Positions 18,061 through 27,802 of a stretch of 64,000 nt of DNA are shown piece after piece. The notes beneath the pieces are model-generated. The model did not search any database. It was not told the origin of the DNA and saw nothing but the letters and a program-made list of their open reading frames with translations. Position numbers and translations under genes: made by a program. This stretch comes from Shewanella sp. NIFS-20-20 (GTDB taxonomy: Bacteria; Pseudomonadota; Gammaproteobacteria; Enterobacterales; Shewanellaceae): positions 56,475 to 120,474 of the forward strand of contig NZ_JAHUTT010000006.1 of NCBI RefSeq assembly GCF_019209865.1, in the 5' to 3' direction. Positions within the stretch are counted from its first letter, which is position 1; each line of letters opens with the position of its first letter.

Positions 18061-19533
18061 ATGAGCTTTGCCTCCCTGGGTCTGTCGGCCCCGATTTTAA
18101 AAGCGGTAGCGAAACAAGGTTACCAAACTCCTTCCCCCATCCAAGCACAAGCCATTCCAGCAGTATTGACTGGACGCGATATTATGGCTGCAGCCCAAAC
18201 CGGTACGGGCAAGACCGCAGGTTTTACCCTGCCGATGTTACAATTATTAAGTCGTGGCGAGCGTGCTCGCGGCGTCAGTATTCGTGCCTTAGTGCTCACT
18301 CCTACGCGTGAGTTAGCGGCACAAGTCAGCGAAAACGTCAGCCAATATAGCGCCCATTTACCCTTAAAAAGCACCGTGGTTTTTGGTGGCGTCTCCATCA
18401 ATCCGCAAATTGCTGAATTACGCCGCGGGATGGATGTGCTGGTAGCAACACCTGGTCGTTTGCTGGATCTGCACCAACAAGGCGCGGTGAAGTTCGACAA
18501 GCTCGAAATTCTGGTATTAGACGAAGCCGATCGCATGCTGGATATGGGTTTTATTCACGATATCCGCCGCATCTTAAAAGTGCTGCCACCTAAGCGTCAG
18601 AACCTGATGTTTTCGGCGACCTTTAGCGATGACATTCGTGCCCTAGCCAAAGGGTTAGTGAACGATCCTGTTGAGATTTCAGTCACCCCAAGAAACAGCA
18701 CTGCCACCACAGTGACTCAGTGGATCACCACTGTCGACAAGAGCCGTAAGTCGGCGTTACTCACTGAGCTGTTCGAGCTGTATGACTGGAACCAAGTGCT
18801 GGTGTTTTCACGCACCAAACACGGGGCCAACCGCTTGGCACGCTATTTAGATGAGCGCGGCATTTCAGCGGCTGCCATTCATGGCAACAAGAGCCAAAAT
18901 GCCCGCACGCAAGCCTTAGCAGATTTTAAAGCTGGTAAGGTAAAAGCCTTAGTTGCCACCGATATTGCCGCCCGCGGCTTAGATATCGAGCAACTTCCTC
19001 AAGTGGTGAATTTTGATTTACCTCAAGTGGCCGAAGATTATGTGCATCGCATTGGCCGTACTGGCCGCGCAGGTGCCACAGGCCAAGCCGTATCTTTGGT
19101 GAGCAGTGAAGAAACCAAGATGCTGCGGGATATTGAAAAGCTGATCCGTCAAACCTTAAACCGTAAAGTGTTTGATGGCTATGAGCCGTCACAAGCGGTA
19201 CCGGATAGCCCGACCAGCCCAAGCCCAGCGAAAAAGCCGGCACAAAATCGCAACCGTGGCGCGGCGAAGCCAAAAACCGCCGGTGCAGGCCAGCGTGCTC
19301 GCCAAGTAAACCCCAAAGCCGCCAACAAGAGTGGAACCAACCAAGGCCATGGGGCGCGCACCGGTCAGTCACGCAGCCAAGCTAAGCCGAGTGGCGAAAA
19401 CTCAAGCCCTTACGCTAACAGCAAACCCTCACGTCAAGCCGGTGCCGACAAGCATCAGGACAAGGGCAGCAAGCCTGTCGCCAAAGGTAACAAGGGCAAT
19501 TATCAAGGCCAGAGACGCAGTCATTCGGCTTAA
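18061..19533 (+). CDS. rhlE: DEAD-box RNA helicase, RhlE family
   Basis: ATP-dependent RNA helicase, 490 residues. Q-motif and motif [11 protein letters not shown] (about 40-50), Ia [15 protein letters not shown] in [10 protein letters not shown] (about 155-165), III SAT, then the helicase C domain with [18 protein letters not shown] and [10 protein letters not shown]. Residues about 385-490 are a low-complexity basic tail rich in K, R, Q, N, S and P, as is usual for RhlE, probably for RNA contacts. RhlE acts in ribosome maturation and RNA decay. A strong bidirectional terminator separates it from dbpA. Confidence 0.93.
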   Translation: MSFASLGLSAPILKAVAKQGYQTPSPIQAQAIPAVLTGRDIMAAAQTGTGKTAGFTLPMLQLLSRGERARGVSIRALVLTPTRELAAQVSENVSQYSAHLPLKSTVVFGGVSINPQIAELRRGMDVLVATPGRLLDLHQQGAVKFDKLEILVLDEADRMLDMGFIHDIRRILKVLPPKRQNLMFSATFSDDIRALAKGLVNDPVEISVTPRNSTATTVTQWITTVDKSRKSALLTELFELYDWNQVLVFSRTKHGANRLARYLDERGISAAAIHGNKSQNARTQALADFKAGKVKALVATDIAARGLDIEQLPQVVNFDLPQVAEDYVHRIGRTGRAGATGQAVSLVSSEETKMLRDIEKLIRQTLNRKVFDGYEPSQAVPDSPTSPSPAKKPAQNRNRGAAKPKTAGAGQRARQVNPKAANKSGTNQGHGARTGQSRSQAKPSGENSSPYANSKPSRQAGADKHQDKGSKPVAKGNKGNYQGQRRSHSA

Positions 19534-19564
19534 CCGAATCGCCTAACTCGCCATGACATCATAA

Positions 19565-19597
19565 AAAAACGCCGCTAACTCAGTTAGCGGCGTTTTT
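19565..19597. terminator. Bidirectional terminator between rhlE and dbpA
   Basis: A 16-bp perfect inverted repeat (19565-19580 and 19582-19597) is flanked by A-run and T-run, serving both convergent helicase genes. Confidence 0.9.
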
Positions 19598-19614
19598 ATT
19601 GGCGCGTGGTCGCG

Positions 19615-21018
19615 CTAGCGATTTTGCATTAAGGTCGCGCGGAAGTTTTTACCTTTAAGCTTTCCTTTTGCCAAGATGGCCAAGGCTTTACGAGCCAAAG
19701 GACGCTTAACCGCCACGAAGCTGCGAATATCTGTGATCATGATTTTACCGATATCATCGCCACTGAGTTGCTTATCAGCCGTTAAGGCACCCAGCACATC
19801 CCCAGGTCTTAGCTTGTCTTTCTTGCCACCGTCGATGAGTAAGGTGATCATAGCCGGCTCGGCTGGCGCACGGCTTAACACGCTCTCGCTTGGCAAGTGA
19901 TCATATTGAATACTGATGTCCAAGGTTTCTTCTAACAAGGCAATTTTGTAATCGTCATTGCTGCGGCAAAAGCTGAATGCTTTACCTTGCGCGCCGGCGC
20001 GTCCGGTACGACCAATGCGGTGCACATGCAATTCTGGCTCATGAGCCAATTCATAGTTAACGACCACATCCAAGTTATCGATATCTAAGCCACGAGCGGC
20101 CACATCGGTTGCCACCAGCACATTGATACTCTTATTCGCAAATTGCACTAAGGTCCGATCGCGATCGCGCTGATCTAAATCACCATTGAGGGATAAGGCG
20201 CTAAATCCCCAATTTTGCAGACTGTCTGCCACTTGTTGGCATTCACTCTTAGTATTACAAAAAACGACCGCTGATTGCGGCTGCTCAGCCAACAGTATTA
20301 AGCGCAAGGCATCTAAGCGATCGCTGCGCTCTAACTGATAAAAATGCTGAGCAATCGCCAGATTATCGTGGCCACCGGCCACTTCGACCATTTCAGGTTG
20401 GGTCATAAAACGCGCCGCCATGGCGTTAATTTTTTCAGGATACGTCGCACTAAACAGCAAGGTTTGGCGATAATGAGGCGTGCTGTCGACAATGGCTTGC
20501 AGCGGCTTTTCAAAGCCCATCTCTAACATACGATCGGCTTCATCGAGCACCAAGGTCGTCAGGTGGCTTAAATCTAAACGGCCCCGCTCTAAGTGATCTA
20601 ATACTCGACCAGGCGTACCAACAATAATATGGGCGCCGTGCTCTAATGAACCAATTTGCGGGCCGACTGCCATACCGCCACACAAGGTCAGTACTTTGAT
20701 ATTATGGATACCACGAGCGAGATTTCTGATCTCTTGCGCCACCTGATCGGCCAACTCACGGGTGGGACACAAAACCAAGGTTTGGATCCGAAAACGCTTC
20801 ACATCCAATTTATTCAGCAGACATAAACCAAAGGCAGCAGTCTTGCCACTTCCTGTTTTAGCTTTTGCGATCAAATCTTTGCCATTTAATGTCAGTGGCA
20901 AGGATGCGGCTTGAATGGGCGTCATTTGGGTATAACCTAAGGTCGTTAGGTTAGTCAGCAGCTCGGTACGCAAAGGCAAGCTAGCAAATAGACTGGTTTC
21001 AGAAACTGGTGCGGTCAA
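19615..21018 (-). CDS. dbpA: ATP-dependent 23S rRNA helicase DbpA
   Basis: DEAD-box helicase of 467 residues (E. coli 457) specific for hairpin 92 of 23S rRNA during late 50S assembly. Motif I is [34 protein letters not shown], and the C-terminal DbpA RNA-binding domain (about 390-467) includes LRPGDVLGAL and D-I-x-S-F-V-A-V. A TTG at 21018 with AGAGG about 8 nt upstream gives the family's N-terminus. The frame stays open to an ATG at 21120, but that would put the leader hairpin inside the gene. A promoter-like TGCTATGAT and a terminator-like hairpin precede it. Confidence 0.9.
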   Translation of the reverse strand: MTAPVSETSLFASLPLRTELLTNLTTLGYTQMTPIQAASLPLTLNGKDLIAKAKTGSGKTAAFGLCLLNKLDVKRFRIQTLVLCPTRELADQVAQEIRNLARGIHNIKVLTLCGGMAVGPQIGSLEHGAHIIVGTPGRVLDHLERGRLDLSHLTTLVLDEADRMLEMGFEKPLQAIVDSTPHYRQTLLFSATYPEKINAMAARFMTQPEMVEVAGGHDNLAIAQHFYQLERSDRLDALRLILLAEQPQSAVVFCNTKSECQQVADSLQNWGFSALSLNGDLDQRDRDRTLVQFANKSINVLVATDVAARGLDIDNLDVVVNYELAHEPELHVHRIGRTGRAGAQGKAFSFCRSNDDYKIALLEETLDISIQYDHLPSESVLSRAPAEPAMITLLIDGGKKDKLRPGDVLGALTADKQLSGDDIGKIMITDIRSFVAVKRPLARKALAILAKGKLKGKNFRATLMQNR

Positions 21019-21054
21019 GGGTAAACCTCTAGCCCGAAGGCGAGTAATAAAGAC

Positions 21055-21096
21055 AAAAACGGCGCCGACTAGGCGCCGCACATGGCGACAATCATA
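21055..21096 (-). promoter_or_regulatory. dbpA leader: extended -10 and terminator-like hairpin
   Basis: On the minus strand an extended -10 (TGCTATGAT; TATGAT at 21096-21091) is followed by a 7-bp all-G/C stem CGGCGCC-TAGTC-GGCGCCG (21078-21060) and TTTTTG. The hairpin ends about 40 nt before the dbpA start. It may be an attenuator for dbpA, or the terminator of the operon ending at 21192. Confidence 0.55.
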
Positions 21097-21191
21097 GCAA
21101 ATTGCCACTGTCTCAGCCATGAATAACTGGGGGAGATCAGCGCTAGACTTTCAAATAATTCCCATCAGCAACCGCAAGACGGTTACGCAAG

Positions 21192-22187
21192 CTAACGGCG
21201 TAATTGCACGCTAACCATCACCGCGGCGTGATCGGTACTGTGGCTATCTAAAGCATAATCTGGGCGTAATAAATGGCGGTCAAATACTTCATAGCCTTCA
21301 ACGCAGGCTAATTGCAACGAATAATGCGGCGCAAAGTCTTGGCTCAATAACACATAATCGAGCACCCGCCCTTGGCCACCATAATAATGGGTCGGTATGG
21401 GCGCTAAACTCTGGCCAGTTTCTTGTTGATATAGTTGGAAACTATCGTGCAATTGTAATGAGATTGTCGCCGGATTGGCCGCGGACAAATCCCCTGTCAT
21501 CGGGGTTAACAGTCCCGCTAATAAATCGCTAGACAGCGCATCATTAAAATCCCCCATTACCAGCATAGGCAAACCATAGCGCCGATAGCGCTCGGCTAAA
21601 GCACCATGCAACAAACTGGCTTCACCGAGACGCTGCAAGGCCGACGCGCCGTGAGAATAATCGCTGTTAATGGCGCCGGTAGCCGTGGCATTCAATTGTG
21701 GCCGTTTCGATTTAAAATGGATTACATAACAATCGCAATGACCGAGACCGGCAATATCAACCTCGACCCATAACGGCTGACGACTAAATTCAAAATCTGG
21801 ACTCACCCCGAGCTGCTGTCTGGCATCGGCACTGATGTTAATTGTGCCCAGCTCGATAATGGGATAACGGCTCGCCAGCGCTGTAACCGGTTGGTGGTAA
21901 ATGTAGGCGTCTAATAATTGGGGTTCATCAATCACGGCAAAGTATTCATAACCGGCTTCAGCCATGAGCTGGCGCAACTCGGCGACACTAAAGACCTCTT
22001 GAAACCCGACGATATCCGGTTGATGTAAGGCTAAATAGTCACTAATCCAACGACACTTTTGCTGCCATTGCGATGCCGAATAGATATTAAACTGCTCGTA
22101 ATAAGCCAACGGGGGCGCGATAAAATTCAATAAATTGATGGTGGCAATCCGAATGCCTTTGTCGCCCCTCAGCTGTGGTTGCATCAT
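21192..22187 (-). CDS. Endonuclease/exonuclease/phosphatase-fold hydrolase
   Basis: A 331-residue protein of the EEP (DNase I-like) superfamily, which hydrolyses phosphodiester or phosphomonoester bonds with Mg2+. Visible motifs: A-T-I-N-L-L-N (Asn metal contact), V-G-F-Q-E-V (Glu), C-Y-V-I-H-F-K-S-K-R-P-Q, M-L-V-M-G-D-F-N-D (Asp/Asn catalytic), L-D-Y-V-L-L-S, and C-terminal S-T-D-H-A-A-V (Asp-His). There is no signal peptide, so it should be cytoplasmic. Substrate is unknown. It follows the IYD-like nitroreductase by 30 bp, so the two are probably one operon. Confidence 0.8.
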   Translation of the reverse strand: MMQPQLRGDKGIRIATINLLNFIAPPLAYYEQFNIYSASQWQQKCRWISDYLALHQPDIVGFQEVFSVAELRQLMAEAGYEYFAVIDEPQLLDAYIYHQPVTALASRYPIIELGTINISADARQQLGVSPDFEFSRQPLWVEVDIAGLGHCDCYVIHFKSKRPQLNATATGAINSDYSHGASALQRLGEASLLHGALAERYRRYGLPMLVMGDFNDALSSDLLAGLLTPMTGDLSAANPATISLQLHDSFQLYQQETGQSLAPIPTHYYGGQGRVLDYVLLSQDFAPHYSLQLACVEGYEVFDRHLLRPDYALDSHSTDHAAVMVSVQLRR

Positions 22188-22217
22188 TTTCTCTTTGGGT
22201 TGTTTGCGCTGATTTAC

Positions 22218-22895
22218 TTATAAAAAACTGACTAACTGTTCAATCGGTTTCTTATACTTAGCGTGCTCAGGCACCGTGGCATCAGCCCGCGGGTAGCCGG
22301 CCACAATAAGTATATAGGGTCGTTCATTGTCGGCATCCCGCCCACAAATGTCAGTTAAAAAACTCATGGGCTTGGGGGTGTGGGTTAAGGTGGCTAACCC
22401 CGCATGATGCAGAGCCTGAATTAAAAAGCCAGTCGCAATCCCTACCGACTCATGGACATAATAATTTTGGGTATGACCATCTTCATGCTGACCGCCGCGT
22501 TTTTGGCTAAACACGGCAATTAACCAAGGGGCTTCACTCAAATAAGGTTTACTGGCATTGGTGCCCAAGGGCTTGAGTGCCGACAACCATTCTTCGCCAC
22601 CTCGGCCCTCGTAAAAGGCACTTTCAATGGCCTCGGCTTGGGCGCGGATCTGCAATTTAATCTCGTCACTCTCAATAGCAACAAAGTGCCACGGTTGATG
22701 GTTAGCGCCATTAGGTGCCGTGCCCGCTGCTAATAAACATTGCTCAATAATGGCTCTATCTACCGGTCGAGAGCTAAATTGACGAATGGAATGACGCCGT
22801 TTTACCTCGTGGTAATTAGCCTCGGCGCGACTGAGCATGTCTTGAGGAGAGTATTCAATAAAGTCCGTTAATGCTTGATGTTCATTCATGCTCAC
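22218..22895 (-). CDS. Nitroreductase-fold flavoprotein resembling iodotyrosine deiodinase
   Basis: A 225-residue FMN enzyme of the nitroreductase superfamily. R33-R34-H-S-I-R-Q-F, the N-G-A-N-H-Q-P-W block (62-69) and the C-terminal G-Y-P-x-x-x-A-T-V-P fit the iodotyrosine deiodinase (IYD) subgroup, not just a generic reductase. Aligned without gaps to the IYD lid (human sequence from memory), Glu91, Tyr95 and Lys116 fall on the three residues that hold the amino-acid part of halotyrosine. This predicts reductive dehalogenation of halotyrosines or a related zwitterion. Soluble, with no membrane anchor. Likely co-transcribed with the downstream EEP hydrolase. Confidence 0.8.
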   Translation of the reverse strand: MSMNEHQALTDFIEYSPQDMLSRAEANYHEVKRRHSIRQFSSRPVDRAIIEQCLLAAGTAPNGANHQPWHFVAIESDEIKLQIRAQAEAIESAFYEGRGGEEWLSALKPLGTNASKPYLSEAPWLIAVFSQKRGGQHEDGHTQNYYVHESVGIATGFLIQALHHAGLATLTHTPKPMSFLTDICGRDADNERPYILIVAGYPRADATVPEHAKYKKPIEQLVSFL

Positions 22896-23289
22896 TCCGA
22901 GTCGATGGTAATTTTTTCAGCCGTTATCCTCCAGACTAAGCTAAGCCAGCAGCAACATCAATATTCGCCGCCGCTGGGATCAGCGTCAATGCAACAGCGA
23001 GGGGCATAGCGACGACACATCCAAAAAACACCCTTATTTTCAGGTAATAAGCCAAAAAAACATCCACAAACAGCAACAATGAAATGCCAGATGCTATAAA
23101 TGCCTACACACCACTAAAGTTGAGTGCTTTTTAGGGTTATTTAAAAAGCATTAAATACAGTAACTTAAAAAGTACATATGGACTTATAGCACATCAATTA
23201 AGTTTTTAGTTGACCGGCGCCAATAAATCAATAAAATGCGCGCAATTTGCCTAAAATGTGTGATAACAAAAAAAATATGAGGTGGGAAA
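22896..23289. other. 394-bp divergent region upstream of codB
   Basis: Holds the codBA promoter and that of the nitroreductase operon. It is A+T rich near codB. The one clear structure is TGCTTTTTA / TAAAAAGCA (23125-23133 and 23142-23150), possibly an operator or a weak terminator. GAGGTG lies just before the codB ATG. No good PurR box was found. Confidence 0.55.
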
Positions 23290-24561
23290 ATGAGCAATGA
23301 TAATAATTTTAGTTTGGGCCAGGTTCCGCTCTCTGCACGCCAAAGCACGCTGTCGTTAACTATGGTGATGTTAGGCCTGACTTTTTTCTCCGCAAGCATG
23401 TGGACCGGCGGGACGTTAGGTACCGGTCTTAATTTGAATGATTTTCTTCTCGCCGTGATCATCGGCAATCTAATCTTAGGTATCTACACTTCCTGTTTAG
23501 GCTATATTGGCGCCTCCACTGGCTTATCCACACACTTACTCGCTCGTTACTCTTTTGGAGAAAAAGGCTCGTGGTTACCCTCACTGCTGCTGGGAGGAAC
23601 CCAAGTCGGTTGGTTTGGCGTAGGCGTGGCCATGTTTGCTATTCCCGTGCATAAAGCCACGGGCATTGATACCCAAGTATTGATCTTAGTCTCCGGCGTG
23701 TTAATGACAGCCACGGTTTATTTCGGCATTAAGGCATTAATGGTGTTATCCGCCATCGCCGTGCCAGCCATCGCTTTACTCGGCGGTTATAGCGTGATTG
23801 AAGCCATTGCTAGCATTGGCGGTATCTCGGCACTGCAACAATTAACTCCGGATGCGCCCATGAGCCTGACCTTAGCCATTGCCATGGTGGTCGGGTCGTT
23901 TATTTCTGCCGGCACCTTAACGGCGGATTTTGTTCGTTTTGGACGTCACGCGAAAACAGCAGTTGTGGTCACTATGGTGGCCTTTTTTTTAGGCAACACC
24001 TTAATGTTTATCTTTGGTGCGGCAGGGGCTGCTGCGACTGGCCAAGCCGATATTTCAGAGGTGATGATAGCCCAAGGGTTACTGATCCCAGCCATCATAG
24101 TGCTTGGGCTTAATATTTGGACGACCAACGATAACGCTCTTTATGCATCAGGCTTAGGCTTTGCCAACATCACAGGGCTACCAAGCAAATACTTATCGGT
24201 TATCAATGGTGTCATCGGTACCTTATGTGCGCTGTGGCTGTATAATAACTTCGTCGGTTGGCTCACCTTTTTATCGGCAGCCATCCCACCTATCGGCGGC
24301 ATTCTGATTGCCGACTTTATTAAAAATCGCCAGAAATACACTGATATTGCTAGCACCTTACACCAACAAACCATGGTAAATTGGTCTGCAATTATTGGGG
24401 TTGCCATCGGCGTAGCTGCGGGCCATTTATTGCCCGGCATCGTGCCACTTAATGCCGTATTAGCTGGTGCCGGCAGTTACTTATTACTCGATACCTTGAG
24501 CTGCCGTTTGCGCCAATTGCCGACGCAAGCCAACCAAGATAAATGTCAGGAAAATTCATGA
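23290..24561 (+). CDS. codB: Cytosine permease
   Basis: Inner-membrane cytosine:H+ symporter of the NCS1 family, 423 residues with about 12 hydrophobic helices. Family traits are the early L-S-A-R-Q-S..., [25 protein letters not shown], and the long loop with [17 protein letters not shown] precedes the ATG. Its stop codon overlaps the codA start (ATGA), which fixes its function through the partner gene. Confidence 0.93.
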   Translation: MSNDNNFSLGQVPLSARQSTLSLTMVMLGLTFFSASMWTGGTLGTGLNLNDFLLAVIIGNLILGIYTSCLGYIGASTGLSTHLLARYSFGEKGSWLPSLLLGGTQVGWFGVGVAMFAIPVHKATGIDTQVLILVSGVLMTATVYFGIKALMVLSAIAVPAIALLGGYSVIEAIASIGGISALQQLTPDAPMSLTLAIAMVVGSFISAGTLTADFVRFGRHAKTAVVVTMVAFFLGNTLMFIFGAAGAAATGQADISEVMIAQGLLIPAIIVLGLNIWTTNDNALYASGLGFANITGLPSKYLSVINGVIGTLCALWLYNNFVGWLTFLSAAIPPIGGILIADFIKNRQKYTDIASTLHQQTMVNWSAIIGVAIGVAAGHLLPGIVPLNAVLAGAGSYLLLDTLSCRLRQLPTQANQDKCQENS

Positions 24562-25838
24562 ATAACACCTTACTCATTACCAATGTCACCCTGCGAGGTC
24601 AGTCTGGTCTTAAGCAAATTGTCATTGAAAATGGTCGCTTCAGTGCCATTTATGATGGCGATGCAACTGTCGATATTGACGCGACCGTGCTCGATGGTGA
24701 GGGCGGCATGGCGATGGCGCCTTTTTGTGAGCCACACATCCACTTAGATACCACCCAAACGGCTGGCGAACCTAACTGGAATATTTCAGGCACGTTATTT
24801 GAAGGGATTGAGCGTTGGGCCGAGCGTAAAGCCCTATTATCTATCGAAGACGTCAAGGCGCGCGCCAAGCAAACCTTGTCTTGGCAGATTGCTAATGGGA
24901 TCCAGCATGTACGCACCCATGTCGATGTTTCTGATCCCAGCTTAACGGCGTTGCGCGCCATGCTGGAAGTGAAAGCCGAGATGAAGGAGCTCATCGAGCT
25001 GCAAATCGTTGCCTTTCCTCAAGAAGGTATCTTGTCTTACCCCAATGGTAAGGCCTTGATGGAAGAAGCCTTAATTCTGGGTGCCGATGTCATTGGCGCG
25101 ATCCCTCATTTTGAATTCACCCGCGAATATGGCATTGAATCTCTGCACTATATTTTTGAATTAGCGCAAAAATATGACCGCCTAATCGATGTCCATTGTG
25201 ATGAAATCGATGATGAGCAATCCCGATTTATCGAAACCTTGGCCGCTTTAGCCCATCAATATCACATGGGCCACAAAGTCACCGCCAGCCACACCACGGC
25301 GATGCATTCTTATAATGGCGCATATGCGTCTCGCTTATTCCGCTTGCTCAAGATTTCTGGCATTAGTTTTGTGGCTAACCCGTTGGTGAATATCCACTTG
25401 CAAGGCCGCTTTGATGATTACCCGAAACGACGCGGTGTCACCCGTGTCAAAGAGATGCTGGCCAGCAATATCAATGTCTGTCTTGGTCATGATGATGTGT
25501 TTGACCCTTGGTATCCGCTGGGCACCGCTAATATGCTGCAAGTACTGCATATGGGGCTGCATGTATGTCAAATCATGGGTTATGAGCAACTCGATACGTC
25601 CTTAGATTTAATTAGCAGCCATAGCGCCAAAGCGTTGGCCTTGGGCGAACAATATGGGATTGAACTGGGCCGCCCAGGCAACTTAATCATTCTACCAGCC
25701 GACAGTGATTTTGATGCCCTACGTCGTCAAGTCCCGGTGCGTTACTCTGTTCGTGGCGGCAAAGTTATCGCCAGCACCGAACCGGCGGTCAGTCGCATCT
25801 ATCATCAGGGAGAGCAAGTGATCGATTTTCGCCGATAA
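24558..25838 (+). CDS. codA: Cytosine deaminase
   Basis: Converts cytosine to uracil and ammonia, feeding pyrimidine salvage. Its 426 residues match E. coli CodA (427). It is an amidohydrolase barrel with metal ligands in E-P-H-I-H-L-D (about 58-64), [10 protein letters not shown] (His/Glu, about 212-221), A-S-H-T-T-A-M-H and [10 protein letters not shown] (Asp). The ATG at 24558 overlaps the codB stop by four bases and has AGGA upstream; an in-frame ATG 15 bp earlier is less well placed. A long hairpin follows. Confidence 0.95.
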   Translation: MNNTLLITNVTLRGQSGLKQIVIENGRFSAIYDGDATVDIDATVLDGEGGMAMAPFCEPHIHLDTTQTAGEPNWNISGTLFEGIERWAERKALLSIEDVKARAKQTLSWQIANGIQHVRTHVDVSDPSLTALRAMLEVKAEMKELIELQIVAFPQEGILSYPNGKALMEEALILGADVIGAIPHFEFTREYGIESLHYIFELAQKYDRLIDVHCDEIDDEQSRFIETLAALAHQYHMGHKVTASHTTAMHSYNGAYASRLFRLLKISGISFVANPLVNIHLQGRFDDYPKRRGVTRVKEMLASNINVCLGHDDVFDPWYPLGTANMLQVLHMGLHVCQIMGYEQLDTSLDLISSHSAKALALGEQYGIELGRPGNLIILPADSDFDALRRQVPVRYSVRGGKVIASTEPAVSRIYHQGEQVIDFRR

Positions 25839-25852
25839 ACCAGCCTAAATAT

Positions 25853-25897
25853 CTCATCATCCTCAATGGTATCCGATGGATACGAGAGGATGATGAG
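25853..25897 (+). terminator. Long hairpin after codA
   Basis: CTCATCATCCTC / GAGGATGATGAG (12-bp perfect arms) with an inner GTATCC / GGATAC stem. It has no T-run, so it may act as an mRNA 3' stabiliser or a Rho-dependent end as well as a terminator. Confidence 0.6.
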
Positions 25898-25941
25898 TTC
25901 ACTAACACACAGATTAATTATCGGTAGTAAAGTTAAGCTCT

Positions 25942-25957
25942 TAGGATTTTTATCCTA
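25942..25957 (+). promoter_or_regulatory. Small inverted repeat at the kch promoter
   Basis: TAGGAT-TTTT-ATCCTA immediately precedes a -10-like TATACT (25956-25961), 24 bp before the kch start chosen. It may be an operator. No regulator is suggested by the sequence. Confidence 0.35.
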
Positions 25958-25984
25958 TACTGGCATCAAATCCTTTTGCACCCA

Positions 25985-27223
25985 ATGCCGTTGAAGCACT
26001 TTAAGCATTTGTTCAAAAAAATCATCAATCTGTGGGTATCTGTCCGCCATAACTTGGTAGCTATTGCTGTGCTACTCAATGGCTTACTGATTTTTAAAAC
26101 CGTTTATGGCATGTCTGGCAATGTCTTTGAACTCTTTCATATCTCCAATTTCTCCGAAGCTAATATCGCCTCGCTCACCAATGCCCCTTGGTTTATGCTG
26201 GGGGTATTTTTAGTCATCAACTCCATTGGCTTAGTCTTCCGAGCTCGCATCGCTTGGGTCATGAGCCTAGCCTTGCTTGTCACCACCTTACTCTTTACGT
26301 GGCACTTCTTGCCGGATCAACAACACAGCATCAACCTGTGTATTGCAAGCTTGCTATTTCTCATCTTACTGCGCAAAGACTTCAATCGTAGTAGTGTCAC
26401 GGCTGGCGGGATTTTCTCGCTGATAACCTTCGTGATTTTAGTGGCGTATGCCACCTATGGTAGCTTGTATTTCGGTGATGGTTTCAAGCCAAAAATCGAC
26501 AACATCATGACGGCTTTTTATTTCTCGATGGTCACCATGACAACGGTAGGTTACGGCGATATATTGCCCGTCAGCGAAGCTGCTCGCATCTTCACTATTT
26601 CGGTGATTATTGCCGGCATTACCGTATTTGCCACCTCGGTCACCACCATTTTTGGACCGCTCATTCGTGGCGGCCTTAATAAACTGGTTAAAGGAAACAA
26701 AATACCCATGAAACGCGAAGATCACTTTATTGTGTGCGGTACCTCGATGATGGCCATGAATACCATCAACCAACTACATCAACGTGGACTCGATGTCACC
26801 ATCATTACCAATCGTCCAGAAGATGAGTTTCCCTTGATAGAACAAAGCCTCGATGGCAAGTTTGACATCATTTCCGGTGACAGTAGCGACAGTTCGGTAT
26901 TAAAAAAAGCGGGCATAGAAAACTGTCGCGCCATATTGGCTTTGGCAGAAAACGATGCTGACAACGCCTTTATCTTATTGTCTGCTCGCGATATTAGCGC
27001 CGACGTCAAGACAGTCGTTATCGTCAATGACAGCAAAAATATAAATAAAATCAAAATGGTACAGCCAGATATTATTTTATCGCCTCAATTATTTGGCAGT
27101 GAAGTCTTGGCGCGCATGCTCAATGGCGAGGAGATAGATAATAAGGTGTTAATCTCGATGTTACTCAACTCTGGTCACGGTATTTTTGATAAAAAAGACT
27201 CCGCCGAGCCGAGCCCTCATTAG
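25985..27223 (+). CDS. kch: Voltage-gated potassium channel with RCK/TrkA-N domain
   Basis: A 412-residue inner-membrane K+ channel, closely similar to E. coli Kch along its length (judged from memory of that sequence). Six helices lie within about 20-225. The selectivity filter T-T-V-G-Y-G-D is at about 178-184. A cytoplasmic RCK domain follows (about 240-395), opening H-F-I-V-C-G-T-S and containing G-D-S-S-D-S-S-V-L-K-K-A-G-I. The ATG at 25985 matches the E. coli N-terminus; a TTG three codons earlier also keeps the frame. No clear ribosome site is present for either. It is a single gene. Confidence 0.93.
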   Translation: MPLKHFKHLFKKIINLWVSVRHNLVAIAVLLNGLLIFKTVYGMSGNVFELFHISNFSEANIASLTNAPWFMLGVFLVINSIGLVFRARIAWVMSLALLVTTLLFTWHFLPDQQHSINLCIASLLFLILLRKDFNRSSVTAGGIFSLITFVILVAYATYGSLYFGDGFKPKIDNIMTAFYFSMVTMTTVGYGDILPVSEAARIFTISVIIAGITVFATSVTTIFGPLIRGGLNKLVKGNKIPMKREDHFIVCGTSMMAMNTINQLHQRGLDVTIITNRPEDEFPLIEQSLDGKFDIISGDSSDSSVLKKAGIENCRAILALAENDADNAFILLSARDISADVKTVVIVNDSKNINKIKMVQPDIILSPQLFGSEVLARMLNGEEIDNKVLISMLLNSGHGIFDKKDSAEPSPH

Positions 27224-27358
27224 TTTGGCCAGGCAATGACTCAGCCAAAGCAACCTCTACTGAGGTCGCACACCTAAGGATTGACCATGACGCCAACTTG
27301 CTAACACGATATGATAGCCAGCATAATTTCTGCTGCGCTGCACTAAGCCCCCCTATTT

Positions 27359-27592
27359 ATGAACAAAGAAAAACTCGGTTTATTTATCCTCGCCATCGTT
27401 ATTTCGGCATTTGGCATTTACGCCTTCGAAGGCAGTCGTCAGGTCTTAAGCGAGTTCGGTATTGATTCACCCTGGCCAATCATTGGCATATTTGCCTTAT
27501 TAGGGCCATTAACTTGGTGTGCTAATCGCTGGTTTTGGCCAACCTTACTTGTGTGTATCACTCTACCATTAACCATCATTTTCTTCGGCTAG
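27359..27592 (+). CDS. Small membrane protein of unknown function
   Basis: A 77-residue protein of hydrophobic helices: one about 5-24, then G-S-R-Q-V-L-S-E-F-G-I-D-S-P-W-P-I-I-G, and two closely spaced helices about 38-76 with a C-A-N-R-W-F-W-P turn. I do not recognise a family. It follows kch by 135 bp on the same strand, and nothing in the context names a role. It is kept as real because the frame starts with ATG, has a coherent membrane pattern and fills an otherwise empty gap. Confidence 0.55.
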   Translation: MNKEKLGLFILAIVISAFGIYAFEGSRQVLSEFGIDSPWPIIGIFALLGPLTWCANRWFWPTLLVCITLPLTIIFFG

Positions 27593-27802
27593 GCCAACGA
27601 ACATCTAGCGGCTAACCCAAAGTAAACACATACTTTTTATCGCCGCCACTCCATTTAGCCAGCAGATGTTTGAGAAAGTTCAAACATTGCCAGTGAATAT
27701 CTATGAGTAAAGGCTAAATTATGTCACTATCCGCGCCATTCTTTGTTATGCCGGCATTGATTTGCACTCAAGCGCCTGCGCATCATCTTTAGTTGTTAAT
27801 TT

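Noticed and set aside
17946..18311. 121-codon plus-strand frame running into rhlE out of frame
   Set aside because: Most of it overlaps conserved RhlE sequence in another frame; it has no domain or ribosome site.
18926..19372. 148-codon minus-strand frame inside rhlE
   Set aside because: It is antisense to helicase motifs V-VI and the basic tail, with no family resemblance.
23230..23260. Possible PurR box ahead of codB (GCGCAATTTGC)
   Set aside because: It lacks the central CG and the outer consensus of PurR sites; the match is too weak.
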